A stretch of 64,000 bases of DNA from CAZDCD01 sp964503885 (GCA_964503885.1 CAZDCD010000009.1:1-64000); one strand, 5' to 3'; shown: positions 26,177 to 34,471, counted from the first letter of the stretch. A program made the numbers and translations. The notes: generated from the letters alone by a model not told the origin.

Positions 26177-28357
26177 ATGAAAATGCTACAAAATTTTCAT
26201 TCACTTATTTTTGTGCTTTTCCTATTTACCGTTTCCGCTGTCCGGGTCTCTGGCCAGAGATCAGTACCGGCAGATGTCAAATCGAAAATTGATGAACTGA
26301 AAAGTCAGGTAGAAAAATATAAAGCCGATGCCAACAAACGTGAAGAAGCAAAATACCTAAATCAATTGGCTTTTATCTACTGGGAGCAAAATTTTACCGA
26401 CCAAGCCATTGGCTGTTTTGAGAGATCATTGCAGCTAAATGAAGAACTGGACAATCAGAATGCTGTTAAGAATATTTATGGAAACCTTGGATCGATTTAT
26501 TTTGAGCAGGAAAAGTACCAGGAGGCTTTGAGTAATTTTCAGGAAAGCCTGAAAATAAATAGGTCTCAAAAGAAAAGAGAAGGTATTGCATCGGATTTGC
26601 AGAACATTGCACAGATCAGGTACGAGCTTAAACAATACAGCGAAGCAATAAAGGAATTGGAGGAAGCAGCCGGCCTTGCTATGGAGGATAACAATTCCAA
26701 ACTCATGCAGAGTTGTTTTCTGCAACTTGCGGAGAATTATGATAAGATCGGCGAAGCTAAGAAATCAAGGGAGTATTTTGACAAATCCGCGTCGATCCTG
26801 TCACAGATGCAGAAAAAACAAATTGAAAAAATTGAATCACAAAAGGTAAATGCTGAAAAAACAGCCGAAGTAAATGCCCGGCAGCTTAAAAACACGATGG
26901 ATACCCTGGCTGATATAAAAGAAAGCATTCATGAAATTCAGCTCAGAAATGAACTTGTTGAAGCTGAAGGCAGACTTAAAGATCTTGAAATTAAGGAAGA
27001 ACAATCCAGAAACAGGGTAAGCCGCCTGTTAATGATTTATTTGGTTACAGCGCTGATAATGATGCTCCTTATCCTGCTGCTTATTTATTACCAATTTGGT
27101 CAAAAAAAGAAAGCCAACAGGCTGCTTAAGGAGCAGAACCAGGAAATTGAGCATCAGCGGGACATTACCAACAAACAAAACCAGAAGATTACAGACAGCA
27201 TCTCGTATGCCCAGCGAATACAAAACGCAATTTTGCCTCCGGGCAGATTGCTGGATGATATCCTGAGAGATTATTTTGTACTGTATAAGCCCAGAGATAT
27301 TGTAAGCGGAGATTTTTACTGGGTCACCCAGAAGGAGAATATCCTGGTCCTCGCTGCTGCCGATTGCACAGGACATGGGGTTCCGGGAGCATTTATGAGT
27401 ATGCTGGGAGTGGCATTTTTGAATGAGATTGTAAATAAAATAGTCATCAACAGGCACATACGCTCGTTGCAGGCAAATGAAATACTCAATGAACTTCGGC
27501 TTCAGATCATAAATTCACTGCACCAGACCGGCGACAGGGACGAACCCAGGGACGGGATGGATATTGCGCTATGCATTATTGATTTCGATGAAAAGAAAAT
27601 GCAGTTTTCCGGGGCTCATAACCCGATGTACCTTGTGCGCAACGGCGAAATTTATCAATACAGCGGCGATAAAATGCCTGTAAGTTTTCATAAGAATATG
27701 GAACAATCGTTTACGTTACATACCATCGACCTGCACGCATCCGATATTATTTATCTCTTTTCAGACGGGATAATAGACCAGTTTGGAGGTACCGAAGGCA
27801 CCAAGTTTATGTCCAAGAATTTTAAGGACCTATTGCTTGGAATACATACAAAGCCAATGCATGAACAGCAGGAAATAATCCTGGGCAGGTTCAATGAATG
27901 GAAAGGTATCCACGAACAACTGGATGACATTCTTGTGATCGGACTGCGCTATGAGGGCAGGAAAACGATTAAAACACCCGACAAAAGGTTCAACTGGGCA
28001 GATAAACAAATTCTTATTGCTGAAGATACCGATGTGAACTATTTTCTTCTTTCTGAAGCATTGCGCGATACTAAAGCAAAACTTGTACGTGTAAAAAACG
28101 GCAAGGAGGCTGTTGAATTTTGCATGAACAATAACACCGATCTTATACTGATGGATATCAATATGCCTGAAATGAATGGTTATGAGGCCACTCGCTTGAT
28201 TAAACAAAACCGTAGTGATATTCCGGTAATTGTTCAGACTGCTCTGAATATCAGTGATGAGCGGGAACAAAGCATGGCTTCGGGCGCCGATGATTATATT
28301 TCAAAACCTATTGATATGAAGACTTTTCTTACAAAGCTTGAAAAATACCTTGACTAG
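26177..28357 (+). CDS. TPR - SpoIIE/PP2C phosphatase - response-regulator receiver protein
   Basis: A 726-residue membrane signalling protein, start chosen at ATG 26177 because it begins a clear signal peptide (MKMLQNFHSLIFVLFLFTVSAVRVSGQ); an ATG at 26132 would add 15 residues. Order of domains: periplasmic TPR repeats (about residues 35-220), coiled coil, membrane helix (about 283-305), a second coiled coil leading to SYAQRIQNAILPP, SpoIIE-type PP2C phosphatase (about 340-595; VSGDFYWV, AADCTGHGVPGAFMSMLG, DGMDIALCIID, FSDGIIDQFGG) and a C-terminal receiver (about 608-726; phospho-acceptor Asp near 660 in ILMDINMPEMNG). Metal-binding Asp residues of PP2C appear intact. It probably dephosphorylates Ser/Thr partners; the two SiaC-like proteins encoded just downstream are the obvious candidates. 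Confidence 0.9.
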   Translation: MKMLQNFHSLIFVLFLFTVSAVRVSGQRSVPADVKSKIDELKSQVEKYKADANKREEAKYLNQLAFIYWEQNFTDQAIGCFERSLQLNEELDNQNAVKNIYGNLGSIYFEQEKYQEALSNFQESLKINRSQKKREGIASDLQNIAQIRYELKQYSEAIKELEEAAGLAMEDNNSKLMQSCFLQLAENYDKIGEAKKSREYFDKSASILSQMQKKQIEKIESQKVNAEKTAEVNARQLKNTMDTLADIKESIHEIQLRNELVEAEGRLKDLEIKEEQSRNRVSRLLMIYLVTALIMMLLILLLIYYQFGQKKKANRLLKEQNQEIEHQRDITNKQNQKITDSISYAQRIQNAILPPGRLLDDILRDYFVLYKPRDIVSGDFYWVTQKENILVLAAADCTGHGVPGAFMSMLGVAFLNEIVNKIVINRHIRSLQANEILNELRLQIINSLHQTGDRDEPRDGMDIALCIIDFDEKKMQFSGAHNPMYLVRNGEIYQYSGDKMPVSFHKNMEQSFTLHTIDLHASDIIYLFSDGIIDQFGGTEGTKFMSKNFKDLLLGIHTKPMHEQQEIILGRFNEWKGIHEQLDDILVIGLRYEGRKTIKTPDKRFNWADKQILIAEDTDVNYFLLSEALRDTKAKLVRVKNGKEAVEFCMNNNTDLILMDINMPEMNGYEATRLIKQNRSDIPVIVQTALNISDEREQSMASGADDYISKPIDMKTFLTKLEKYLD

Positions 28358-28417
28358 GATTTCTTTTTTTTTAACAATAATTCTTTAATTTTATAGAATA
28401 CTTTAAACTAAAATCTC

Positions 28418-28810
28418 ATGACCCCTTTAGTAATTCCTGGAACCGATGACACTCCGACAATAAATTTTGACAATTCAAAAGGTATTTTCGAGATTTCTGG
28501 CCGCTCTCTGCCCGAAGAGGTAATCAATTTCTACAGCCCTATTATCGACTGGGTTGAAAATTATTCGATGCAACCAAATGACACCACTGTACTGAAGCTG
28601 AAATTATTCTATTTTAATTCGGCTTCGCAGCGATACCTGCTTGAAGTGCTGAACAGTTTTGAAAAGATCATAGAACGTGGAAGGGAGATCACCGTTGAAT
28701 GGTATTATCATGAAGAGGATGAGGAAATGAGGGAGTCGGGAGAAGAATACGGAGACCTGGTGCAGATACCCTTTAAACTTATCTCCTATCAACCCAACAG
28801 CAAAAAATGA
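28418..28810 (+). CDS. SiaC family regulatory phosphoprotein (DUF1987), copy 1
   Basis: The 130-residue product matches the DUF1987/SiaC pattern: TINFDNSKGIFEISGRSLPEE (residues 14-34), a Trp/Tyr-rich middle, then LKLFYFNSASQRYLLEVLNSF and the acidic ITVEWYYHEEDEEMRESGEEY. In Pseudomonas aeruginosa SiaC is phosphorylated on Thr68 by SiaB, dephosphorylated by the PP2C protein SiaA, and in the unphosphorylated form activates the diguanylate cyclase SiaD. In this copy residue 68 is Ser in N-S-A-S, the candidate phosphosite by position (inference). It lies 60 nt after the SpoIIE-type phosphatase gene and overlaps copy 2 by 4 nt, so all three are probably one operon. Confidence 0.85.
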   Translation: MTPLVIPGTDDTPTINFDNSKGIFEISGRSLPEEVINFYSPIIDWVENYSMQPNDTTVLKLKLFYFNSASQRYLLEVLNSFEKIIERGREITVEWYYHEEDEEMRESGEEYGDLVQIPFKLISYQPNSKK

Positions 28811-29184
28811 ATGCTTTAGTTATTGAACATACCGATTCAACACCGGCAATACATCTCGATAAACATTCAGGAATATTTGAAATTTCAGGACGATCCCTAC
28901 CGGAAGAAGCTATGGAATTCTATAAACCTGTTTTGGAATGGATCTCGGTTTACAGTGCGATGCCCAATGATTACACCCTTTTTAAATTCGTCCTCGATTA
29001 TATTAATTCTGCATCTGTGAGGACGATTAACGATATTTTTGTGCGGCTTGAGAAACTATATCTCAATGGGCATCAGGTAAACGTAGAATGGAAATACCAT
29101 ATTGAAGACAACGAGCTGAAGGAAACCGGAGAAGAATTTGCCGAGATTTATAAACTGCCGGTAAAAATTGAAGGATATTATTGA
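28807..29184 (+). CDS. SiaC family regulatory phosphoprotein (DUF1987), copy 2
   Basis: The 125-residue paralogue of the preceding protein, aligned without gaps over most of its length: AIHLDKHSGIFEISGRSLPEE (14-34) and FVLDYINSASVRTINDIFVRL in place of FYFNSASQRYLLEVLNSF, then VNVEWKYHIEDNELKETGEEF. Ser68 and Ser70 of N-S-A-S again fall at the SiaC Thr68 position. The two copies are clearly diverged (well below identity), so the duplication is old and the proteins may have separate partners. No SiaB-like kinase or GGDEF gene is encoded nearby. It overlaps copy 1 by 4 nt. Confidence 0.85.
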   Translation: MNALVIEHTDSTPAIHLDKHSGIFEISGRSLPEEAMEFYKPVLEWISVYSAMPNDYTLFKFVLDYINSASVRTINDIFVRLEKLYLNGHQVNVEWKYHIEDNELKETGEEFAEIYKLPVKIEGYY

Positions 29185-29236
29185 AATTAAAACACGAGTA
29201 ACATCAACTTTATCAGGAATATTAAATAATCACTAT

Positions 29237-30970
29237 ATGAAAAGAAAACTTGTGCTCTGTTCATTATTTGCTCTTTGTTGTGCAATATATGCTCAACAAC
29301 CGCTGAAGTTTGAGAAGAGTATTTACACGGCACCCGACGGAAAGATTTATATCAATAAGTCGCTGCCCCTTTATCTTCGGATAGCAACCTCACCGGAGGA
29401 TAATGCCAAAACCTATCTGCTTCATAGCGAAGAAACTGCCAAATATTCAAATCCGATGTATTTAGACACAGAAGGCTATAATACATTCAGGTCACCGTCT
29501 GAAGTTGATACTGCCACCAAACAAGTGGTTTATCCCCTGCATGACATAATTTTTGAAGTGTATTCCGACAGCAAAGCACCCGTGACCTCAATCGATTTCG
29601 GATCAGTAAAACCGTTCCGTAAACAGGACAAAATGTATATTAACGGATCGGTTGAGGTAATGCTGAAATCAACGGATGCTACTTCGGGTGTTGCAAATAT
29701 TTATTATTCTGTGGATGGTTCGGCATATACTATTTATAATAATCTGCTGAAACTCGATCAGGAAAAAGAATACCATATCAAATATTATGCGGTCGACAAT
29801 GTGGGGAATATGGAAGAAATACACGAAATCACCCTGGTAATCGACAAATCAAGTCCAAAAACTTCGTATGAAGTGCATAAGGATTTGTATGAGAATATTA
29901 TTTCTTCCCGCTCAAAGGTTTCATTAAAATCCGATGATGCCCAGGGGGTTGGGATAGAATCGATCTATTACAGGCTTGACGATGGTCCCGAAAAAAAGTA
30001 TGTGAGTCCTTTTTCAGGTGCATACTTGCAGCAGGGCGATCATAAACTGGTTTTTTATGCAAAAGATAATGTGGGGAACGTTGAAAATAAGAATATTTTT
30101 GATTTTTTTGTAGACAAGACACCGCCTGTAATCGTTCAGGAAATCCTGGGAAAAAGCTTTTTTGCAGGCGGAAAAGAATATTCATCAGGAAGAAGCCAGT
30201 TAAAACTAACCTCATTCGACAACAAGGCTGGAGTCAAGGAGGTAAACTATTCGCTGAACGGGGGAGAGTATAAAAAGTACGAAAAGCCCTTTATGTTGTC
30301 AAACGTAACCGGAAATCTTACTGTAAAAGCTTATGCTCTTGATAATGTAAATAACAGGACCGAAAGCATTGAATCAGGAGACAAAACCACCATCCCTTAT
30401 GTTGACCTTACGGGTCCTTCTATTAAACACGGGTTCTCAGGTCCGATATTCGTGATGCGTGATACGGCATATATCAGCAAGAAAACAAAAATAATGTTAA
30501 CTGCAGAAGACCTGGAATCGGGCCTTGAAAGGATTGAATATTCTATTAACGACGACTCTGTACATAACTACAACGATGAATTCTCAGTTGAAAAACAAGG
30601 AGTTCATATAATTAAAGTTACCGGATATGACAATGTGGAAAATACAAGTTCAACCGAATTTGCCGTAGTAACAGATAATACCGGCCCTGAAATCTATTCG
30701 CGATTCAGCATTAATCCGGTACAAAAAAAGGAATCCGGAGGAAAGATCCTGAATGAATATCCGGGTCATGTTGTGCTGTTTCTATCATGCACAGATGGCG
30801 TGGTGGGTTTTGACCAAATGTTTTATTCCATAAATGGAGCACCCGAAAAGAAATACAATGGTCTTATAAGTACTTTCCCTCAAAAAGGTGAATATTCAGT
30901 AAAAGTAAGAGCCCTGGATAAGCTGGGGAACGAGTCGGTCGAAAAAATAGATTTTCTGATCGGAGACTGA
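29237..30970 (+). CDS. Secreted protein with repeated Ig-like (OmpL47-type) domains
   Basis: The 577-residue exported protein starts at ATG 29237 with signal peptide MKRKLVLCSLFALCCAIYAQ; an in-frame upstream start at 29168 lies inside the previous gene. It contains about five repeats of roughly 85-100 residues, each with the pattern G-(I/V)-x-x-I-x-Y-S-(V/L)-(D/N)-G-x-x-Y-x-x-Y and ending in x-x-Y-A-x-D-N-V-G-N (for example IYYSVDGSAYTIYNNLL ... YYAVDNVGNMEE; FYAKDNVGNVEN; AYALDNVNNRTE). This is the OmpL47/chitobiase-C-like beta-sandwich repeat. No T9SS C-terminal signal is visible. Likely periplasmic or surface-associated; ligand unknown. It follows the SiaC pair by 52 nt. Confidence 0.75.
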   Translation: MKRKLVLCSLFALCCAIYAQQPLKFEKSIYTAPDGKIYINKSLPLYLRIATSPEDNAKTYLLHSEETAKYSNPMYLDTEGYNTFRSPSEVDTATKQVVYPLHDIIFEVYSDSKAPVTSIDFGSVKPFRKQDKMYINGSVEVMLKSTDATSGVANIYYSVDGSAYTIYNNLLKLDQEKEYHIKYYAVDNVGNMEEIHEITLVIDKSSPKTSYEVHKDLYENIISSRSKVSLKSDDAQGVGIESIYYRLDDGPEKKYVSPFSGAYLQQGDHKLVFYAKDNVGNVENKNIFDFFVDKTPPVIVQEILGKSFFAGGKEYSSGRSQLKLTSFDNKAGVKEVNYSLNGGEYKKYEKPFMLSNVTGNLTVKAYALDNVNNRTESIESGDKTTIPYVDLTGPSIKHGFSGPIFVMRDTAYISKKTKIMLTAEDLESGLERIEYSINDDSVHNYNDEFSVEKQGVHIIKVTGYDNVENTSSTEFAVVTDNTGPEIYSRFSINPVQKKESGGKILNEYPGHVVLFLSCTDGVVGFDQMFYSINGAPEKKYNGLISTFPQKGEYSVKVRALDKLGNESVEKIDFLIGD

Positions 30971-30984
30971 TTTCATACCTCCCT

Positions 30985-31013
30985 TTTGTTCTCATTTGTT
31001 TCCTGTATTTTTA
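30985..31013 (+). promoter_or_regulatory. Candidate -33/-7 promoter for the PIMT gene
   Basis: TTTG at 30985-30988, a 17-nt spacer and TATTTTTA at 31006-31013 (7 of 8 to TAnnTTTG). The spacer is at the short end of the usual range. Transcription would begin near 31020, leaving a leader of about 95 nt before the ATG at 31114. Confidence 0.35.
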
Positions 31014-31113
31014 CAAACACTTTCCCTGGTATACATTTCAACAACCTAAGCCGATATTCTCTGCGCTGAATTGCTTAACTTCGCAATAGCCAAACCAATA
31101 GATTTTTCCTGTA

Positions 31114-31827
31114 ATGAATAAATGGGTATTGCCGGCGCTAATGCTGCTATTCGTCACCTGCAGAAGCTCTCATCCGCAGGAAGATAATTTCGTTGAATTA
31201 CGGAACCGGATGGTGAGGGAACAGATCATCGGCAGGGGAATTTCTGACAACCGTGTGATCGAAGCCATGAAGAAGGTGCCGAGGCATCTGTTTGTATCCG
31301 TTGATCTGGTTTCGTATGCATACGAGGATCATCCCCTTCCCATAGGCTATGGGCAAACCATATCTCAACCCTATATCGTGGCATTCATGACAGAAGTCCT
31401 CGAACCCGGAAAATCAAAGCGAATACTTGAAATCGGTACCGGCTCAGGTTACCAGGCGGCCATTCTCGGTGAACTGTGCGACAGTGTATTCTCTGTTGAA
31501 ATTGTGCCGGAACTGGCCAACAGGGCTGACAGCTTACTTAAAGAGCTGAATTATTCGAATGTATCGGTAAAGATTGGAGACGGATACCTGGGATGGCCTG
31601 AAAAAAGTCCTTTTGACGCGATCATTGTCACCTGCGCGCCGACCCATATTCCTGATGCACTGGAAGACCAGCTTGCGGAAAAAGGTAAAATGATCATTCC
31701 TGTCGGTGCAAACGGAAGTGTACAGGAACTGGTTCTTCTTACAATGAAAAACGGAAGACTGGCTGAGAAATCGGTGCTGCCGGTCAGGTTTGTTCCAATG
31801 GTCAACGAAAAGAATATTAGCTACTGA
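31114..31827 (+). CDS. pcm: Protein-L-isoaspartate O-methyltransferase with export signal
   Basis: The 237-residue PIMT methylates L-isoaspartyl residues in damaged proteins using SAM. Visible are NRMVREQIIGRGISDNRVIEAMKKVPRHLFV, YGQTISQPYIVAFMTE (the PIMT substrate-side motif), the SAM motif ILEIGTGSGYQAA (about 104-116) and VTCAPTHIPDAL. The N-terminus carries an additional MNKWVLPALMLLFVTCRSS, a hydrophobic signal ending in a lipobox-like VTC (Cys16), although the -3 Phe and -1 Thr are not canonical. The next in-frame ATG (Met33) would cut into the family's conserved N-terminus, so the exported form is favoured. An exported SAM-dependent enzyme is unexpected. It is convergent with groEL. 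Confidence 0.85.
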   Translation: MNKWVLPALMLLFVTCRSSHPQEDNFVELRNRMVREQIIGRGISDNRVIEAMKKVPRHLFVSVDLVSYAYEDHPLPIGYGQTISQPYIVAFMTEVLEPGKSKRILEIGTGSGYQAAILGELCDSVFSVEIVPELANRADSLLKELNYSNVSVKIGDGYLGWPEKSPFDAIIVTCAPTHIPDALEDQLAEKGKMIIPVGANGSVQELVLLTMKNGRLAEKSVLPVRFVPMVNEKNISY

Positions 31828-31840
31828 TCATTCATAAAAA

Positions 31841-31866
31841 AACCCCTCTCCAGAGGGAAAGGGGTT
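31841..31866 (-). terminator. Rho-independent terminator of groEL, possibly bidirectional
   Basis: A hairpin with AACCCC at 31841-31846 and GGGGTT at 31861-31866 plus inner CTC/GAG-type pairing. Read on the minus strand the stem is followed by a run of seven T (complement of the A tract 31836-31842), placing it 20 nt after the groEL stop. On the plus strand it also lies just after pcm, with only a weak T tract. Confidence 0.8.
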
Positions 31867-31885
31867 GCATTTTCTGAAATGTATA

Positions 31886-33517
31886 TTAGTACATTCCACC
31901 ACCCATACCACCTGCCGGCATAGGAGGAGCCTTTTCTTCTTCTGGCTTTTCAGCCACGACACATTCGGTAGTGAGAAACATCCCCGCAATGGAAGCGGCA
32001 TTTTCCAGGGCTATCCTGGCTACCTTGGTCGGATCAATAACACCGGCTTTTAAAAGGTTTTCATATTTATCGGTCTGGGCATTATAGCCGAAATCTCCCT
32101 TACCTTCCTTTATTTTCTGTACAACCACAGAGCCTTCAAGACCGGCATTTTCAACGATCAGGCGTAAAGGTTCTTCCAGTGCCCTTTTAACAATGGCAAT
32201 ACCTGTATTCTGATCTTCGTTATCTCCTTTGAGGCTTATAAGTTTTTCAATGGCACGTACATATCCAACGCCACCGCCAGGAATGATCCCTTCTTCAACA
32301 GCTGCCCTGGTTGCACTGAGTGCATCTTCCACACGTGCTTTCTTTTCTTTCATTTCAACTTCAGAAGCGGCTCCTACATATAGAACAGCCACTCCTCCAG
32401 CCAACTTCGCCAGCCGTTCCTGCAGCTTTTCCCTGTCGTAATCCGAGGTGGTAGTTTCAATCTGGTTCTTGATCTGTTTAACCCTTCCCTCGATATTCTT
32501 TTTGTCTCCTGCACCATTTACAATGGTTGTATTTTCCTTGTCGATGACTATTTTTTCAGCATTTCCCATCATATCCATCTTGGCGCCTTCGAGTGTAAGT
32601 CCTTTTTCTTCGGCAATAACAACTCCGCCGGTCAGAATGGCAATATCTTCTAACATTTCCTTCCTGCGATCACCAAATCCGGGAGCTTTTACTGCCGCAA
32701 TTTTCAATGATCCCCTGAGTTTGTTTACAACCATTGTTGCAAGAGCTTCACCGTCAACATCTTCGGCGATAATCAATAACGGACGGCCTGCCTGTGCAAT
32801 TGGTTCAAGAACAGGTAAGAGATCTTTCATGGTGGAGATCTTCTTATCGCTAAGCAGGATAAGCGGATTCTCAAGTACTGCCTCCAGTTTTTCAGCATCG
32901 GTAATGAAATAGGGTGAGATATATCCCCTGTCAAATTGCATACCTTCCACTACTTCGACTGATGTTTCTGCTGTCTTTGATTCTTCAACGGTTATCACAC
33001 CTTCTCTCCTCACTTTTGACATTGCTTCGGCAATAAGCTTGCCGATCTCCTGATCATTATTGGCCGATATGGCGGCAACCTGCTGAATTTTTTCATTGTC
33101 TTCTCCTACCTCTTGCGACTGCTTTCTCAGGTCCTCAATTACCGATTTCACAGCCTTGTCAATACCCCTCTTTAGATCCATAGGATTCGCTCCGGCGGTG
33201 ACATTTTTCAATCCTACATTTACAATGGATTGCGCAAGAAGTGTTGCTGTGGTTGTACCGTCTCCTGCATCGTCATTGGTTTTTGAAGCAACCTCCTTAA
33301 CAAGCTGAGCGCCGATATTTTCAAAATGGCCCTCAAGATCAATTTCTTTTGCGACAGTTACACCGTCTTTTGTAACCTGAGGGGCACCAAATTTCTTATC
33401 CAGAATAACATTGCGACCTTTGGGACCTAATGTTACTTTCACAGCATCTGCAAGCTGATCAACTCCTTTTTTCAAAAGGTCGCGGGCTTCGATATTAAAT
33501 TTTATTTCTTTTGCCAT
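31886..33517 (-). CDS. groEL: Chaperonin GroEL (60 kDa)
   Basis: The 543-residue group I chaperonin subunit forms the double-ring folding chamber with GroES. Visible are KDIEFN-like AKEIKFNIEARDLLKKGVDQLADAVKVTLGPKGRNV, the ATP motif GDGTTTATLLAQ (about 85-96), GYISPYFITDAE, the AAVEEGIIPGGGVGYVRA block (about 402-419) and the C-terminal Gly-Met tail GGMGGGMY. Length and ordering are normal. It lies 42 nt downstream of groES on the same strand, a standard groESL operon, ending at a strong terminator. Confidence 0.99.
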   Translation of the reverse strand: MAKEIKFNIEARDLLKKGVDQLADAVKVTLGPKGRNVILDKKFGAPQVTKDGVTVAKEIDLEGHFENIGAQLVKEVASKTNDDAGDGTTTATLLAQSIVNVGLKNVTAGANPMDLKRGIDKAVKSVIEDLRKQSQEVGEDNEKIQQVAAISANNDQEIGKLIAEAMSKVRREGVITVEESKTAETSVEVVEGMQFDRGYISPYFITDAEKLEAVLENPLILLSDKKISTMKDLLPVLEPIAQAGRPLLIIAEDVDGEALATMVVNKLRGSLKIAAVKAPGFGDRRKEMLEDIAILTGGVVIAEEKGLTLEGAKMDMMGNAEKIVIDKENTTIVNGAGDKKNIEGRVKQIKNQIETTTSDYDREKLQERLAKLAGGVAVLYVGAASEVEMKEKKARVEDALSATRAAVEEGIIPGGGVGYVRAIEKLISLKGDNEDQNTGIAIVKRALEEPLRLIVENAGLEGSVVVQKIKEGKGDFGYNAQTDKYENLLKAGVIDPTKVARIALENAASIAGMFLTTECVVAEKPEEEKAPPMPAGGMGGGMY

Positions 33518-33559
33518 TTTATCAAATTTTAATTTATTTCCAGTTACTAAATTTATCGG

Positions 33560-33838
33560 TTAAATAACAGCAAGAATGTCTGATTGCTTCATGATCAGAT
33601 AATCCTTAGCATCTATTGAAATTTCAGTGCCGGCATACTTTCCGTAAAGAACAAGATCACCTATTTTAACTTCCATTTTCTCATCTTTTGTTCCCGGTCC
33701 GGTTGCAACGATTTTGCCTTTCTGCGGTTTTTCCTTTGCCGAATCAGGAATAATAATCCCGCTGGCAGTTTTTTCTTCAGCTTCTTTAGGTTCGATAACT
33801 ACCCTATCAGCCAAGGGTTTGATTTTAATTTCTGACAT
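33560..33838 (-). CDS. groES: Co-chaperonin GroES
   Basis: The 92-residue co-chaperonin caps the GroEL ring. Landmarks are IKPLADRVVIEPKEAEEKTASGIIIPDSAKEKPQ (mobile loop TASGIIIPD), GKIVATGPGT, VKIGDLVLYGKYAGTEI, and the C-terminal DYLIMKQSDILAVI. It is the first gene of groESL. The upstream region has no CIRCE repeat, but carries a sigma-54-like promoter at 33909-33888, about 50 nt before the start codon. Confidence 0.98.
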   Translation of the reverse strand: MSEIKIKPLADRVVIEPKEAEEKTASGIIIPDSAKEKPQKGKIVATGPGTKDEKMEVKIGDLVLYGKYAGTEISIDAKDYLIMKQSDILAVI

Positions 33839-33887
33839 ATTATTTTATATTTAAAGGGTTAAACATCATTATAAAATTTTGAAATGC

Positions 33888-33909
33888 ATTTATCATAATG
33901 TGTGCCAAA
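33888..33909 (-). promoter_or_regulatory. 22-bp repeated sequence (copy A); candidate sigma-54 promoter of groESL
   Basis: On the minus strand this reads TTTGGCACACATTATGATAA (first 20 of 22 bases). TGGCAC-A matches the full -24 half of the sigma-54 consensus (TGGCAYR-N4-TTGCW), with GG at 33906/33905. The -12 half, ATGAT, retains the central G (33894) but has A in place of the consensus C after it. Transcription would begin near 33882, some 45 nt before groES. The identical 22 bp occur once more at 59390-59411. No classical -33/-7 promoter or CIRCE element was seen here. Confidence 0.5.
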
Positions 33910-34058
33910 TAACAAATACGCATCAAATACACCACTTTAACGACAGAATTACAGCACCATACAGTTCTGTTATGTTTTTCACAATTTATATGTTATCATA
34001 TTATTCAATTGATATTCACATCTTTATATGAAAATTTCTCGTTCTCTGTCTTGGAAAA

Positions 34059-34095
34059 AAAAAGTGTCAGGATATATGACATACTGACACTTTTT
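34059..34095 (-). terminator. Terminator after secG
   Basis: A perfect 12-bp inverted repeat: AAAAAGTGTCAG (34059-34070) and CTGACACTTTTT (34084-34095), with a 13-nt loop. On the minus strand the stem is followed by further T residues, so it ends the sigma-54-activator/lptE/TPR/secG transcript 27 nt after the secG stop. It separates that operon from groESL, which needs its own promoter. Confidence 0.85.
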
Positions 34096-34121
34096 CAGTT
34101 TTCCCCGCCTTCCGGACTCGT

Positions 34122-34460
34122 TCATTCACCATCCTGTTCCTGAGCGGGCTGACCCGATGGAAACGAAGGAAGCTGATTGGGATCATTGATATTCTGTATC
34201 TGGTCCTCTATTTTCGATTTTGATTCTTCCTGTTTTGCACGGGGTATGGTAATACTGGCTAGCAGACTAAGGGCCAGAAGTGCCGATGCAAGAGTCCATG
34301 TGGCCTTTTCAAGAAAATCAGAAGACCTTCTGACACCCATAATCTGATTTGCTGCTGAAAAATTCGATGCCAGCCCGCCCCCTTTTGAATTCTGTACAAG
34401 TACAATCAGAATTAACAAAATACAAACAATAATGATGAGAATTGAGACTAATGCATACAT
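34122..34460 (-). CDS. secG: Preprotein translocase subunit SecG
   Basis: The 112-residue auxiliary subunit of the SecYEG channel. The first membrane helix (ALVSILIIIVCILLILIVLVQ) leads into the SecG signature VQNSKGGGLASNFSAANQIMGVRRSSDFLEKATW, and a second helix follows (TLASALLALSLLAS), then a hydrophilic, Gln/Pro-rich tail typical of Bacteroidota SecG. It is the last gene of a four-gene minus-strand operon, 11 nt after the TPR gene. Confidence 0.95.
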   Translation of the reverse strand: MYALVSILIIIVCILLILIVLVQNSKGGGLASNFSAANQIMGVRRSSDFLEKATWTLASALLALSLLASITIPRAKQEESKSKIEDQIQNINDPNQLPSFPSGQPAQEQDGE

Positions 34461-34471
34461 AACTGATTGAT

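Noticed and set aside
32448..32912. 154-codon plus-strand frame and other plus-strand frames within 31886-33517
   Set aside because: Antisense shadows of groEL, with Ser/Phe-rich composition typical of reading the complement of a coding strand.
33839..34121. CIRCE/HrcA operator upstream of groES
   Set aside because: No TTAGCACTC-N9-GAGTGCTAA or close variant on either strand.
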